DNA from: Phycisphaerales bacterium
Lineage (GTDB): Bacteria > Planctomycetota > Phycisphaerae > Phycisphaerales > UBA1924
DNA: 51,600 nucleotides
Direction of reading: 5' to 3'
Assembly: GCA_020853975.1 (NCBI GenBank)
Contig: JADYXW010000002.1
Span: 1 to 51,600 of the forward strand
The notes under the pieces were generated by a model, which saw nothing but the letters and a program-made list of their open reading frames with translations, was not told the DNA's origin and did no database searches. The position numbers and the translations under genes are program-made. How positions within the stretch are numbered: position 1 is the first letter of the stretch; every line of letters starts with the position of its first letter. Below are positions 8,307 to 16,289 of the stretch, piece after piece.

Positions 8307-9269
8307 TCATCCGCGAGAGATCGCCCGCACCCGGTCGATCGCGACCGCCGCGATGATCAGGTGCCCAACCAGCATGTCCTGCACGAAGTTCGGCCAGCCC
8401 AGCGCCGCGCACCGATTCCGCAGATACGCCATCATCACCGCGCCGATCACCGTGCCAAGGATCGACCCCGTCCCCCCCGTGAGCGCCGCGCCGCCGATCA
8501 CCGCCGCCGCGATCGCCTCAAGCTCCAGCCCCGCGTTCAGCGTGGGGTCGCCCACCGTGATCCGTCCAAACTGCAGGCACGCCGCAACACCCACCAGCAG
8601 CCCGCAGAGCACGTATGCCGCCATCGCGGTCCGTCGCACCGGCACGCCCGCGACCCGCGCCGCCTCGCTGTTCCCGCCCATCGCCAGGATGTGCCGCCCG
8701 AGCACAGTCCGCCCCAAAACCAGCCCGAACACAACCGCCAGCGCCACAAGCACCCACACCCCGGGCGCCACCACCCACGCCCCGTTCCGCGGCACAGGCT
8801 GCATCACCTCTTCGAGCCCAAGCGTCGGCGCGACCACCGTGCGGCTGCCCGACACCCACTTCGCAACACCCCTGAAGAGCCCCAGCGTCCCGAGCGTCAC
8901 GATGAACGCCGGCAGCCTCAGCAGCCAGATCAAGCCCGCGTTGTACAGCCCGCACAGAACGCCGCACGCCACCCCCGCCAGCAGCACCACCACCAGCGGC
9001 GCGCCCGCCTTCGCCGCGAGCGCCGCCACCACCCCGCACAGCGACACCGCCGATCCCACCGACAGGTCGATCCCGCCCGCCGCGATCACCAGCGTCAGCC
9101 CGATCCCCACGATCCCCACCAGCACCGCGTGCACCGCCACCGTCCGCAGGTCCGCGATCGTGGGCAGCGTGTGGGGGGGCAGCGCCACGAAGACGCACGC
9201 CACCAGCGCCAGCCCCAGCAGCGACCGAGTTGCAGCAGGGATCTTCATCCGTGTCAGCCGCTCAACCAC
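8307..9269 (-). CDS. Monosaccharide ABC transporter permease (RbsC-like)
   Basis: Inner-membrane permease of the BPD_transp_2 family, 320 aa, with about eight to ten hydrophobic segments. The diagnostic GLTLVIAAGGIDLSVGSAVSLCG stretch (family motif GIDLSVG) lies near residue 60-70. The GTG at 9269 overlaps the upstream gene by 8 bases; an in-frame ATG at 9248 (MKIPAATRS) is an alternative and neither has a strong ribosome binding site. The gene lies between a sugar-binding lipoprotein and fkp, so it probably imports L-fucose or a similar hexose. The RbsA-type ATPase expected in such operons is not present in the window. Confidence 0.88.
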   Translation of the reverse strand: MVERLTRMKIPAATRSLLGLALVACVFVALPPHTLPTIADLRTVAVHAVLVGIVGIGLTLVIAAGGIDLSVGSAVSLCGVVAALAAKAGAPLVVVLLAGVACGVLCGLYNAGLIWLLRLPAFIVTLGTLGLFRGVAKWVSGSRTVVAPTLGLEEVMQPVPRNGAWVVAPGVWVLVALAVVFGLVLGRTVLGRHILAMGGNSEAARVAGVPVRRTAMAAYVLCGLLVGVAACLQFGRITVGDPTLNAGLELEAIAAAVIGGAALTGGTGSILGTVIGAVMMAYLRNRCAALGWPNFVQDMLVGHLIIAAVAIDRVRAISRG

Positions 9270-10263
9270 CCAGCAGCGCCTTCAGGTCCGGCGACAGCAG
9301 GTCCCGCGCTTCCCGCGAGTCCATGTTCGAGGGCGTCACCAGCATGGCCCCGGTGTCGATCACCGCCGCCACCGGCTTGCCCGCAAGGTGGTCGAGCGCC
9401 GCCTCGACCCCCAGCCTCCCCATGCGGATGGGGTTCTGCACCACGATCCCCTGCACGTGCCCCGCCCGCATCCCCTCGACCGCCGCCTCGCTCGAATCAA
9501 AGCCCACGAACTTCACCTTCCCGGCCAGCCCGCGAGACTTCAGCGCCAGCAGCATCCCGAAGGTCGTCGGCTCGTTAGGGCAGAAGACCGCGTCGAACGA
9601 AGGGGTCGCCGCGATCAGGTTTTCCGCCGCTTCCTGCGCCTGGGCCCGCGTCGCCCCCGCGTACCGACCCGGGTCGATCACCTCGATGCCCGCCCCCTCC
9701 CTCAGCGCCGCGATGCAGCCCTCCTCGCGCTGGGTCGTGCTCTGCGACCCCTCAAGGTACCGCAGCACCAGCACCTTCCCGCCCCCCGCAAGCAGCGACC
9801 TCAGATGCTCGCCCGCCAGCCGCCCGGCGTTCGTGTTGTCCGTCGCCACCATTCCCACAAAGTCCACCCCTGCCTTGGCGTCCAGCCCCGAGTCGATGAT
9901 CACCACGGGGATTCCCGCTCGCGTCGCCTCACGCACCGGCCCCGCCAGCGCCGCGTGGTCCAGCGGCGCCAGCACGATGGCGCTCGGCCTGCTCGCAATC
10001 GTGTTCTGCACCAGCGCGATCTGCTGCTCGCGGTCGTCCTCACGCTCAGGGCCCCGGAACGTCACCTCCACGCCCCGCGCCGCCCCCGCCTGCTTCGCGC
10101 CCGCATGCACCGACTGCCAGAACTCGTGCGTCGTACCCTTCGGAATCACCGCGACCCGCACCGACGAGCCGCCCACTGCGGCCGCCGGCTTCCCGGGCGA
10201 ACGCTCGCACCCCACCACGCAGGCCAGCAGCACACAGAATGCGGACATGACGGCATGCTTCAT
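9262..10263 (-). CDS. Sugar ABC transporter substrate-binding lipoprotein (RbsB-like, periplasmic binding protein family)
   Basis: Periplasmic sugar-binding lipoprotein, 333 aa. The start at 10263 is supported by AGGGA eight bases upstream and gives a signal peptide ending in a lipobox (CVVGC). The mature part is a type I periplasmic binding fold: VRVAVIPKGTTHEFWQSVHAGAKQAG at the N-terminus, ASRPSAIVLAPLDHAALAGPV in the middle and PNEPTTFGMLLALKSRG in the second lobe. It is the first gene of the presumed fucose-uptake operon and diverges from the mutarotase gene 81 bp away. Ligand identity is inferred only from the neighbouring Fkp and mutarotase. Confidence 0.9.
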   Translation of the reverse strand: MKHAVMSAFCVLLACVVGCERSPGKPAAAVGGSSVRVAVIPKGTTHEFWQSVHAGAKQAGAARGVEVTFRGPEREDDREQQIALVQNTIASRPSAIVLAPLDHAALAGPVREATRAGIPVVIIDSGLDAKAGVDFVGMVATDNTNAGRLAGEHLRSLLAGGGKVLVLRYLEGSQSTTQREEGCIAALREGAGIEVIDPGRYAGATRAQAQEAAENLIAATPSFDAVFCPNEPTTFGMLLALKSRGLAGKVKFVGFDSSEAAVEGMRAGHVQGIVVQNPIRMGRLGVEAALDHLAGKPVAAVIDTGAMLVTPSNMDSREARDLLSPDLKALLGG

Positions 10264-10344
10264 GACGTGTTCCCTGATCCTCTCTCCCCCGACCTCCCAC
10301 GAGCCCCGAGACAGTGCCCGCCCCATCGTACCGAAGGACATCGC

Positions 10345-10704
10345 ATGACGACCGAGCACGCGCGCACCCGCTCTTTCGCCCAGGCCCTCGACCTCAAGGA
10401 CGGCCCCGGTGTCGTCGACGCCTACCTCGCCCACCACCGCGCCGTCTGGCCCGAAGTCGTCGCCGCTCTCCGCGCCTGCGGCGTGCGGCGCATGAAGATC
10501 TACCTCCTCGGTCGCCGGCTCTTCATGTACTTCGAGGCCCCCGAAGGATTCGAACCCGCCCGGGATTACCAGGCCTATGCGTCCAACCCCGCCTGCGCCC
10601 GCTGGGATTCGCTCATGCGTGAGCTCCAGACCCCCGCGCCGGGCCAGGGCCCGGGCGACTGGTGGACGCAGATGACCGAGGTCTTCGATCTGGAGGCTCA
10701 GTGA
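10345..10704 (+). CDS. L-rhamnose/L-fucose mutarotase family protein (RhaM-like, DUF718)
   Basis: Small cytoplasmic protein, 119 aa, of the COG3254 family that interconverts alpha and beta anomers of 6-deoxyhexoses. It matches family length and shows the typical N-terminal LDLKDGPGVVDAYLAHHRAVWPEV segment with the conserved His, the GVRRMKIYLLGRRLFMYFE strand pair and a C-terminal W-rich segment. The ATG is preceded by GAAGGA with 6-base spacing. It diverges from the sugar transporter/fkp operon, so fucose is the likely substrate, although the family name comes from rhamnose. Its TGA overlaps the GTG of the following apbE gene. Confidence 0.88.
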   Translation: MTTEHARTRSFAQALDLKDGPGVVDAYLAHHRAVWPEVVAALRACGVRRMKIYLLGRRLFMYFEAPEGFEPARDYQAYASNPACARWDSLMRELQTPAPGQGPGDWWTQMTEVFDLEAQ

Positions 10705-11738
10705 ACGCCCCGCCCACCCGCCTTCCAAGGGCCGTTCTCGCGCTCCTGCTCCTCCTCGCCGGAGCCCTCCCAGGCGCCTGCTCCTCACCACCCCTGGAGC
10801 GCCACGAGTTCAGCCGCCTCTGCATGGGTGTGCAAGCCCGCATCGTCGTCTACGCGCCCGGCGCAGAGCCCGCGACCCTCGCGGCCCAGGCCGCGTTCGC
10901 GGAACTCGCCCGCCTCGACGCGATGATGAGCGACTACCAGCCCGCGAGCGAGCTCAGCCGCCTTCCCGCGAGGAGCCACACCACCCCAGTCCAGGTGAGC
11001 GACGACCTCTACATGGTCCTCGCCCGTGCGAGGGAGGTTTCCGAACTTACGCGCGGGGCGTTTGACGTGACGCTCGGCCCCCTCACCCGACTCTGGCGAG
11101 AGTCCCGCCGCTCCGGCACGCTCCCCGAGGCCTCCGCCCTCGCAGACGCCCGGGCCCGGTCGGGCTTTCGCCTGCTCGAACTCCAGCACGGCACCGTGCG
11201 CGCGGCTCGGGCCGACATGCAGCTCGATCTCGGGGGCATCGCCAAGGGCTTCGCCGCGCAGCGCGCGGTCGGCGTGCTCCGATCGCACAACCTCCCCGTC
11301 TCACTCGTCTCGCTCGCCGGCGACGTCTACGCCGGTGACCCTCCCCCCGGGGCCGAGGGGTGGCGCATCGAAATCCGAGGCGACCGCTCGGGCGACGACT
11401 CGGCCCCGATCGGTACGCTCTGGCTCACCCGCGCGGGCGTTTCGACCTCGGGCGATGCAACCCAGCACGTGGTGGTGGGGGGGAGGCGCTACTCGCACAT
11501 CCTCGACCCACGCACCGGTCTGGGCGTCCAGTCCAGCCGGACCGTCTTGGTCCTCTCGCCCCGCGGGATGGACGCAGACGCCCTCTCCACCGCTCTCTCC
11601 GTCCTCGACACCGACGACGCCGATGCCCTCCTCACACGCTGTCACGCCGCCGCCCTCATCGCCGAAGAGTCCGGCGCGACTCAGATCATCGACCCCTTCC
11701 GGCAGTTTCGCTGGCACACCCCGCCCGCTCTCAGATAG
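10701..11738 (+). CDS. apbE: FAD:protein FMN transferase (ApbE), lipoprotein
   Basis: ApbE enzymes transfer FMN from FAD to threonine residues of exported flavoproteins such as RnfG or NqrC. The start is a GTG at 10701 overlapping the TGA of the mutarotase gene (GTGA), with GGAGG four bases upstream. It encodes 345 aa with a lipoprotein-like signal (AVLALLLLLAGALPGAC). Family motifs include MGVQARIVVYA, the LDAMMSDYQPASELSRL segment, DLGGIAKGFAAQRAV, and the conserved YSHILDPRTG near the C-terminus. No flavoprotein target gene is adjacent. The coupling to a sugar mutarotase has no obvious functional reason. Confidence 0.9.
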   Translation: MNAPPTRLPRAVLALLLLLAGALPGACSSPPLERHEFSRLCMGVQARIVVYAPGAEPATLAAQAAFAELARLDAMMSDYQPASELSRLPARSHTTPVQVSDDLYMVLARAREVSELTRGAFDVTLGPLTRLWRESRRSGTLPEASALADARARSGFRLLELQHGTVRAARADMQLDLGGIAKGFAAQRAVGVLRSHNLPVSLVSLAGDVYAGDPPPGAEGWRIEIRGDRSGDDSAPIGTLWLTRAGVSTSGDATQHVVVGGRRYSHILDPRTGLGVQSSRTVLVLSPRGMDADALSTALSVLDTDDADALLTRCHAAALIAEESGATQIIDPFRQFRWHTPPALR

Positions 11739-11762
11739 ACTCCACGCCCCCGGACACACCAC

Positions 11763-12722
11763 ATGAAACAGCCACCACCACGCCGACGCTCTTCGCCCGC
11801 GGACCGCCCCGCCCCGAGCCTCCAACGCCGCGACGTGCTCGCGGGCGCCGTGGGCTTGGCCGCCACAGCCGTCGGCGCCGCAGCTCTCCAGCCCGGCGTT
11901 TCCAAGCCTCTCAACCCCGCCAAGCCCGCGCCGGGCGACGTCGTCGGCACCCTGGTCCGCAAGGGCCGAATCCGCCACTCGGTCTGCCGCTGGTGCTATG
12001 GCGGCATCAAGCTCGACGACCTCTGCGCCCGCTCCGCGGAGATGGGCATCACCTCCGTCGAGCTTCTGGGCCCCGACGAATGGCCCACCGCCGCCAGGCA
12101 CGGCCTCACCTGCGCCGTCGCGACAAACGTGCCTTCCAACCCCATCCCGAGGGGCTTCAACCGCGCCGAGAATCACGACGCCATCATCAAGGACCTCGAG
12201 CAACGCCTTCCTCTGGTCGCACAGGCGGGCATCCCCTCGCAGATCGTCTTCTCCGGCAACCGCGCCGGCCTCTCCGACGCGGACGGCCTGCGTGCTTGCG
12301 CCGCCGGCCTGAAACGCATCACCCCTCTCGCCGAAAGGCTCGGCGTCACGCTCGTGATGGAACTGCTCAACAGCAAGGTCGATCACAAGGACTACCAGTG
12401 CGACCGCACGCCCTGGGGCGTTGAGCTCGTGAACCAGGTCGCTTCCGACCGCTTCAGACTCCTCTACGACATCTACCACATGCAGATCATGGAGGGGGAC
12501 GTGATCCGCACGATCCGCGATCACCACTCAGCGATCGGGCACTACCACACCGGGGGCAACCCGGGCCGGCGCGAGATCGACGAGACACAGGAGCTCTACT
12601 ACCCCGCCATCTGCCGCGCCATCGCGGAGACCGGCTACACCGGCTTCGTCGGGCAGGAGTTCATCCCCAGCAAGGACCCGTTCGTCTCGCTGCAGCGAGC
12701 CATCGAGCTCTGCGACGTCTGA
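11763..12722 (+). CDS. Tat-exported TIM-barrel protein, hydroxypyruvate isomerase-like
   Basis: A 319-aa protein of the xylose isomerase-like TIM-barrel superfamily, nearest to hydroxypyruvate isomerase (Hyi). The N-terminus contains a twin-arginine signal (LQRRDVLAGAVGLAATAVGAA), so the enzyme is probably exported folded, unlike cytoplasmic Hyi. Barrel motifs include VMELLNSKVDHKDYQ (catalytic Glu region), LLYDIYHMQIMEGD, IGHYHTGGNPGR and the C-terminal VGQEFIPSKDP with the second catalytic Glu. It follows apbE by 24 bases. Its actual substrate is unknown, because sugar epimerases and isomerases share this fold. Confidence 0.82.
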   Translation: MKQPPPRRRSSPADRPAPSLQRRDVLAGAVGLAATAVGAAALQPGVSKPLNPAKPAPGDVVGTLVRKGRIRHSVCRWCYGGIKLDDLCARSAEMGITSVELLGPDEWPTAARHGLTCAVATNVPSNPIPRGFNRAENHDAIIKDLEQRLPLVAQAGIPSQIVFSGNRAGLSDADGLRACAAGLKRITPLAERLGVTLVMELLNSKVDHKDYQCDRTPWGVELVNQVASDRFRLLYDIYHMQIMEGDVIRTIRDHHSAIGHYHTGGNPGRREIDETQELYYPAICRAIAETGYTGFVGQEFIPSKDPFVSLQRAIELCDV

Positions 12723-12749
12723 CCGCCGCCGGCGCCCGCACTGCTCCGA

Positions 12750-14012
12750 TCAGCTCCGGGCGCCCGCCGCCGCTGGCTCCGCAGGCCCGGCCACCGCCCC
12801 ACCGGGCCGATGCCCGCGCAGCGCCAGCGCCGCCACGCCCAGCCCGGCGAGAGTGAGCGCCGCGCCGATGAAAAACGGCGCACCCGCCAGCTTGAACGGC
12901 GCCCGCTCCGAGATGAAGTACGCGAACGCCGATCCGCAGATCGCCGGGCCCACGATCTGCGCCCCGCTCTGCAGGCTCGAGAGCGCCCCCTGCACCGCGC
13001 CCTGCTCCTCGGGTTTCACCGCCCGGGTGATCAGAGACTGCGCCGCGGGCATCCCGATGCCGCCGAGGCTCGCCACCGCGACGATCGCGTAGATCATCCA
13101 GCCCTGGGTCGCCAGCCCATACCCCGTGAACGCCGCGACCGCGAGCATCAGCGAAACCAGCAGCGACCTCCGCTCTCCCACCACGGGCACGATCTTCCTC
13201 GCAAGCCCCCCCTGCACCACCGCGGCGCCGATCCCCACGATGAAGAGCGACAGCCCCACCTGGAACGTCGTCCACCCGAACCGGTGCGACATCGCCAGCA
13301 CCCACGTCACGTGCAGACCGAACTGCGCGATGTTCACCAGTGTCAGCGCCACGCTCAGCTTGGCCACCAGCGGGTAGCGAGCCAGCGTCGGGATCGTCGC
13401 CACCGGGTTCACCCGCGCCAGCGAGAACGCGGACCTCCGCTCCCTGGGCAGCGATTCCGGCACCACGAGCAGCCCGTACAGCCAGTTCAGGAGCGTCACC
13501 ACGCCCGCCACGTAGAACGGCAGGTGGATGTTCTTCTGCCCCAGCCAGCCCCCAAGCAGCGGCCCCAGCACAAAGCCCAGACCGAACGCGGCCCCGATCA
13601 TCCCGAACGCACCCGCCCGCTTCTCGGGGGGCGTCACATCCGCGATGTACGCCGACGCCGCCGTCATGCTCGCCCCCGAGATGCCGTTGATCGCCCGCGT
13701 GACGAACAGCCACGACAGCGAGGGCGACAGCGCCATCGCGAAGTAATCCAGCCCCGAGCCCAGCAGCGAGCACAGCAGCACCGGGCGGCGTCCCACCACG
13801 TCCGACAACGCACCCAGCACCGGCGCAAACACAAACTGCATCGCCGCGTACGTCACCGTCAGCAGCCAGTACGCGTGCGCCCCCTCGGACTCCGTCCCCC
13901 CCTGCAACTGCTCCACGAGCTTCGGAGCGACCGGGATCAGCAGCCCGAACCCAAGCACGTCCAGCAGCAGCGTCACGAAGATGAATCCGACTGCCGGGCC
14001 CCGCTTTGTCAC
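12750..14012 (-). CDS. MFS transporter, TetA-like (TCR/Tet family)
   Basis: Twelve-helix major facilitator protein, 420 aa. It has the TetA-type motif A GALSDVVGRRPVLL after the second helix, the helix-5 motif GAAFGLGFVLGPLLGG and the TPPEKRAGAFGMIG segment. These place it with class A/B tetracycline efflux pumps and related drug exporters, but a resistance phenotype cannot be inferred. The start is a GTG at 14012 with GAGG seven bases upstream; the open frame upstream runs over the divergent LOG gene. It converges on the hydroxypyruvate isomerase-like gene with a 27-bp gap. Confidence 0.88.
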   Translation of the reverse strand: MTKRGPAVGFIFVTLLLDVLGFGLLIPVAPKLVEQLQGGTESEGAHAYWLLTVTYAAMQFVFAPVLGALSDVVGRRPVLLCSLLGSGLDYFAMALSPSLSWLFVTRAINGISGASMTAASAYIADVTPPEKRAGAFGMIGAAFGLGFVLGPLLGGWLGQKNIHLPFYVAGVVTLLNWLYGLLVVPESLPRERRSAFSLARVNPVATIPTLARYPLVAKLSVALTLVNIAQFGLHVTWVLAMSHRFGWTTFQVGLSLFIVGIGAAVVQGGLARKIVPVVGERRSLLVSLMLAVAAFTGYGLATQGWMIYAIVAVASLGGIGMPAAQSLITRAVKPEEQGAVQGALSSLQSGAQIVGPAICGSAFAYFISERAPFKLAGAPFFIGAALTLAGLGVAALALRGHRPGGAVAGPAEPAAAGARS

Positions 14013-14181
14013 CTGTAGTCCTCGTTCGCGCGGGCAAGGCCCCGAGCCCGGGAGGATAGGGGCGCCCCCCCTCCCGCCCACCCCGTGTCGTCTCTCGCCA
14101 GTCGTCCTTACCAGCGCTCCCGCTATCCTCGCCCCAACCCAGCCGGCGAGGCCGCAGCCGCCCGCCGCCCCCGGAGCCCCC

Positions 14182-14793
14182 ATGAAGAAGCCCCTCGGCG
14201 CCATCTGTGTCTTCTGCGGAGCCAGCCACGGCGCTCGCCCAGAGTACCCCGCCGCCGCCTTTGAACTGGGCCGCACCATCGCCCGGCATGGCCTCACCCT
14301 GGTCTACGGCGGGGGCCGCGCCGGCCTCATGGGCGCAGTCGCCGACGCCGCCCTCGGTGCCGGGGGCCGTGTTATCGGCGTCATCACCAAGCTCCTCGAA
14401 AGCCGCGAGCTTGCCCACACCGGCATCTCCGAACTCCGCGTGGTCGAGTCCATGCACGAGCGCAAGATGATGATGGCCGAGCTCTCCGATGCATTCGTTG
14501 CCCTCCCCGGTGGCCTCGGCACACTCGATGAGCTCTTTGAGATCCTCGCCTGGGCACAGCTCGGCATCCACAGCAAGCCCGTCGGTCTTCTGAATACCGC
14601 CGGCTACTACGACCCAGTCATGGTCTTCCTCGATCAGGTCGAGCGTGAGAAGTTCCTCCGCCTCAATCACCGCACCGAGATTGTCTTCGAGGCCTCGGTC
14701 GATCGCATGCTCGAGCGGCTCGGCAGCGGCAGTGGGGGCCCCGTCGGTCCTCGGTTTCCATCAGCCGACGCCGCTCAGCTCAAGCACCCCTGA
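14182..14793 (+). CDS. LOG family protein (TIGR00730 Rossmann fold; nucleotide 5'-monophosphate phosphoribohydrolase)
   Basis: Cytoplasmic 203-aa protein of the LOG/YvdD family, which removes the base from nucleoside or cytokinin-riboside 5'-monophosphates. It shows the start ICVFCGASHGARPEY, the LVYGGGRAGLMGAVADAAL segment and the catalytic signature PGGLGTLDE at residues 109-117. The ATG at 14182 is preceded by GGAG. It diverges from the MFS transporter gene. Confidence 0.92.
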   Translation: MKKPLGAICVFCGASHGARPEYPAAAFELGRTIARHGLTLVYGGGRAGLMGAVADAALGAGGRVIGVITKLLESRELAHTGISELRVVESMHERKMMMAELSDAFVALPGGLGTLDELFEILAWAQLGIHSKPVGLLNTAGYYDPVMVFLDQVEREKFLRLNHRTEIVFEASVDRMLERLGSGSGGPVGPRFPSADAAQLKHP

Positions 14794-14977
14794 CGAGCCC
14801 CCCGGCCGCTCCCCGATTCCTTTGACTAGCACCCCCTCCGCAGCCGTCCGGGGCCCGCTTCTCCCCAGGTTCTCGCAATGAACTTGCCATTTTGGTGGCA
14901 TCACGCGCCGGCGTGTGGCATACTTCATTCGTGGGTGCCCAACCGTGGGGCGCCCGCCACCCCGGAGGGTTGAACCC

Positions 14978-16048
14978 ATGTCTTTGTGTTCTCGAGACGT
15001 GCTCGTGCTCGCCGCCCTCGGTCTCGCCCCGCTGGGCGCGGCCCTCGCCCAGACCGTTGCCGTCGACGCCCGCTCCTCCGTCTTTGACGCAGGCCGTGCC
15101 GCAGTCATCGGCTCCTCCGTGCCCGCCTTTGTGCCGCTGCCCGAAGGGTGCATCCGCTACGTCGAAGTCCCGGTGGTTTCAGGCGAGGTGAGAGCCTTCG
15201 TCACCTCCTTCCCGGGCGGCCCGGACGGCAACGCCAACTACCCGACCGTCAGCACCGACATCAACGCGGGGCAGGGTGTCTCCGCGGCGCGCCACCCCCG
15301 CGTCATGGCCCTCCTTGGAGTCTTCACCGCCGACGCGGAACCCCAGAACCCCAGCCCGCAGGCCGTCGACTTCCGCACCTTCGGCGTCGACTTCGCCCAA
15401 ATCACACCCGAACTCCACCAGGTCTTCTGGATCGGGGATGGCCGCACTAGCGCCGACGCCGTGCAGCGCTTCGCTGTCCCCGAGGGCGCCACGCGCCTCT
15501 ACCTTGGCTTCGCCGACGCTCCGAACTTCCGTGGAGACCCGACGCCCGGCGCCTACGCCGATAACTCCGGCGAACTCTCCGTCACACTGGCCCCGGTCGT
15601 GGTGCAGCCGCTCCCCACCATCGGCGTTCAGCCCGGAGACTTCGAGGTCTGCCCCGGAACGAGCATCCTGCTCCAGTGCAACGGCCTCGAAGGCGGGCCG
15701 TGGGGGTACCAGTGGCGGAAGAACGGCCAGAACATTGAGGGCGCCACCACCGAAGAGCTCCGCATCGATTCCGCAGTCCCCTCGGACTCCGGGGACTATG
15801 ACTGTCTTGTGGGCAACAGTTGCCGCGTTGTCACAAGCCGCCTCGCATCCGTCTTGGTCTACGACTGCTGCCCGGACCTGAACGCCGACGGCAATGTCGA
15901 TCAGGACGATGTGCTCTACCTCGCCAACGTCATCGCGGGCGGTGAAAACCCCCAGGGCATTGATCCGGACTTCAATCTGGACGGCAACGCCGACCAGGAC
16001 GACCTTCTGGCCCTCATCAACACGGTCGGTGGCGGCGGCTGCCCATGA
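14978..16048 (+). CDS. Secreted Ig-like domain protein with C-terminal dockerin-like double EF-hand tail
   Basis: Exported protein of 356 aa with no known enzymatic domain. The ATG has GGAGGG eight bases upstream and a Sec-type signal (VLVLAALGLAPLGAALAQ). Residues about 215-295 look like an immunoglobulin-like domain: VCPGTSILLQC ... YQWRKNGQNIEGATT ... SDSGDYDC. The last 60 residues contain two EF-hand-like loops (DLNADGNVDQDD and DFNLDGNADQDD) separated by LANVIAGGENPQG, and end in GGGGCP. The same tail occurs in the secreted protein at 19190-20173. It is likely calcium-binding and may be a surface-anchoring or sorting module, as inferred for planctomycete dockerin-like tails. Confidence 0.8.
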   Translation: MSLCSRDVLVLAALGLAPLGAALAQTVAVDARSSVFDAGRAAVIGSSVPAFVPLPEGCIRYVEVPVVSGEVRAFVTSFPGGPDGNANYPTVSTDINAGQGVSAARHPRVMALLGVFTADAEPQNPSPQAVDFRTFGVDFAQITPELHQVFWIGDGRTSADAVQRFAVPEGATRLYLGFADAPNFRGDPTPGAYADNSGELSVTLAPVVVQPLPTIGVQPGDFEVCPGTSILLQCNGLEGGPWGYQWRKNGQNIEGATTEELRIDSAVPSDSGDYDCLVGNSCRVVTSRLASVLVYDCCPDLNADGNVDQDDVLYLANVIAGGENPQGIDPDFNLDGNADQDDLLALINTVGGGGCP

Positions 16049-16178
16049 CCCGCCCGCGTTCCGGATCGGTGTGAGGTGGTTTTCTCAACCCGTCGGCACC
16101 AAACCGGCTTCTGGCATGTAGAGAGCCGCCTGACGTGCCCCAGGAGATCGCTTCCCCAGCCGTTGGCCGCGAACCCTG

Positions 16179-16207
16179 TTGACTGGTCTGCCGCATCCGT
16201 GTACATT
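16179..16207 (+). promoter_or_regulatory. Sigma-70-type promoter upstream of the DUF1800 gene
   Basis: TTGACT (16179-16184) and TACATT (16202-16207) are separated by exactly 17 bp and match the -35 and -10 consensus at five and four or more positions respectively. Initiation would be about 16214, some 75 bases before the DUF1800 start. It is the clearest promoter in this block and probably drives the DUF1800/DUF1501 pair. Confidence 0.6.
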
Positions 16208-16289
16208 CGATGCATGCACCGCGGGCCTCGCCCGTTGTGCGGGGGCAGGCTGACCACGGGATCGCCCGTGCGCAATGGAGTGTCCCCGC

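Noticed and set aside
6747..9578. Very long plus-strand open frame opposite fkp and the sugar permease
   Set aside because: It is Arg/Pro/His-rich, lacks any domain and is an antisense frame kept open by the high GC third positions of the real minus-strand genes.
12750..14012. Antibiotic resistance determinant
   Set aside because: The transporter is TetA-like in sequence, but this MFS group includes many exporters of unrelated compounds; no resistance claim is supported.
14884..14924. Possible promoter (TTGCCA and CATACT) before the Ig/dockerin-like gene
   Set aside because: The spacing between the boxes is far from 16-18 bp, and no good -35 was found for CATACT.
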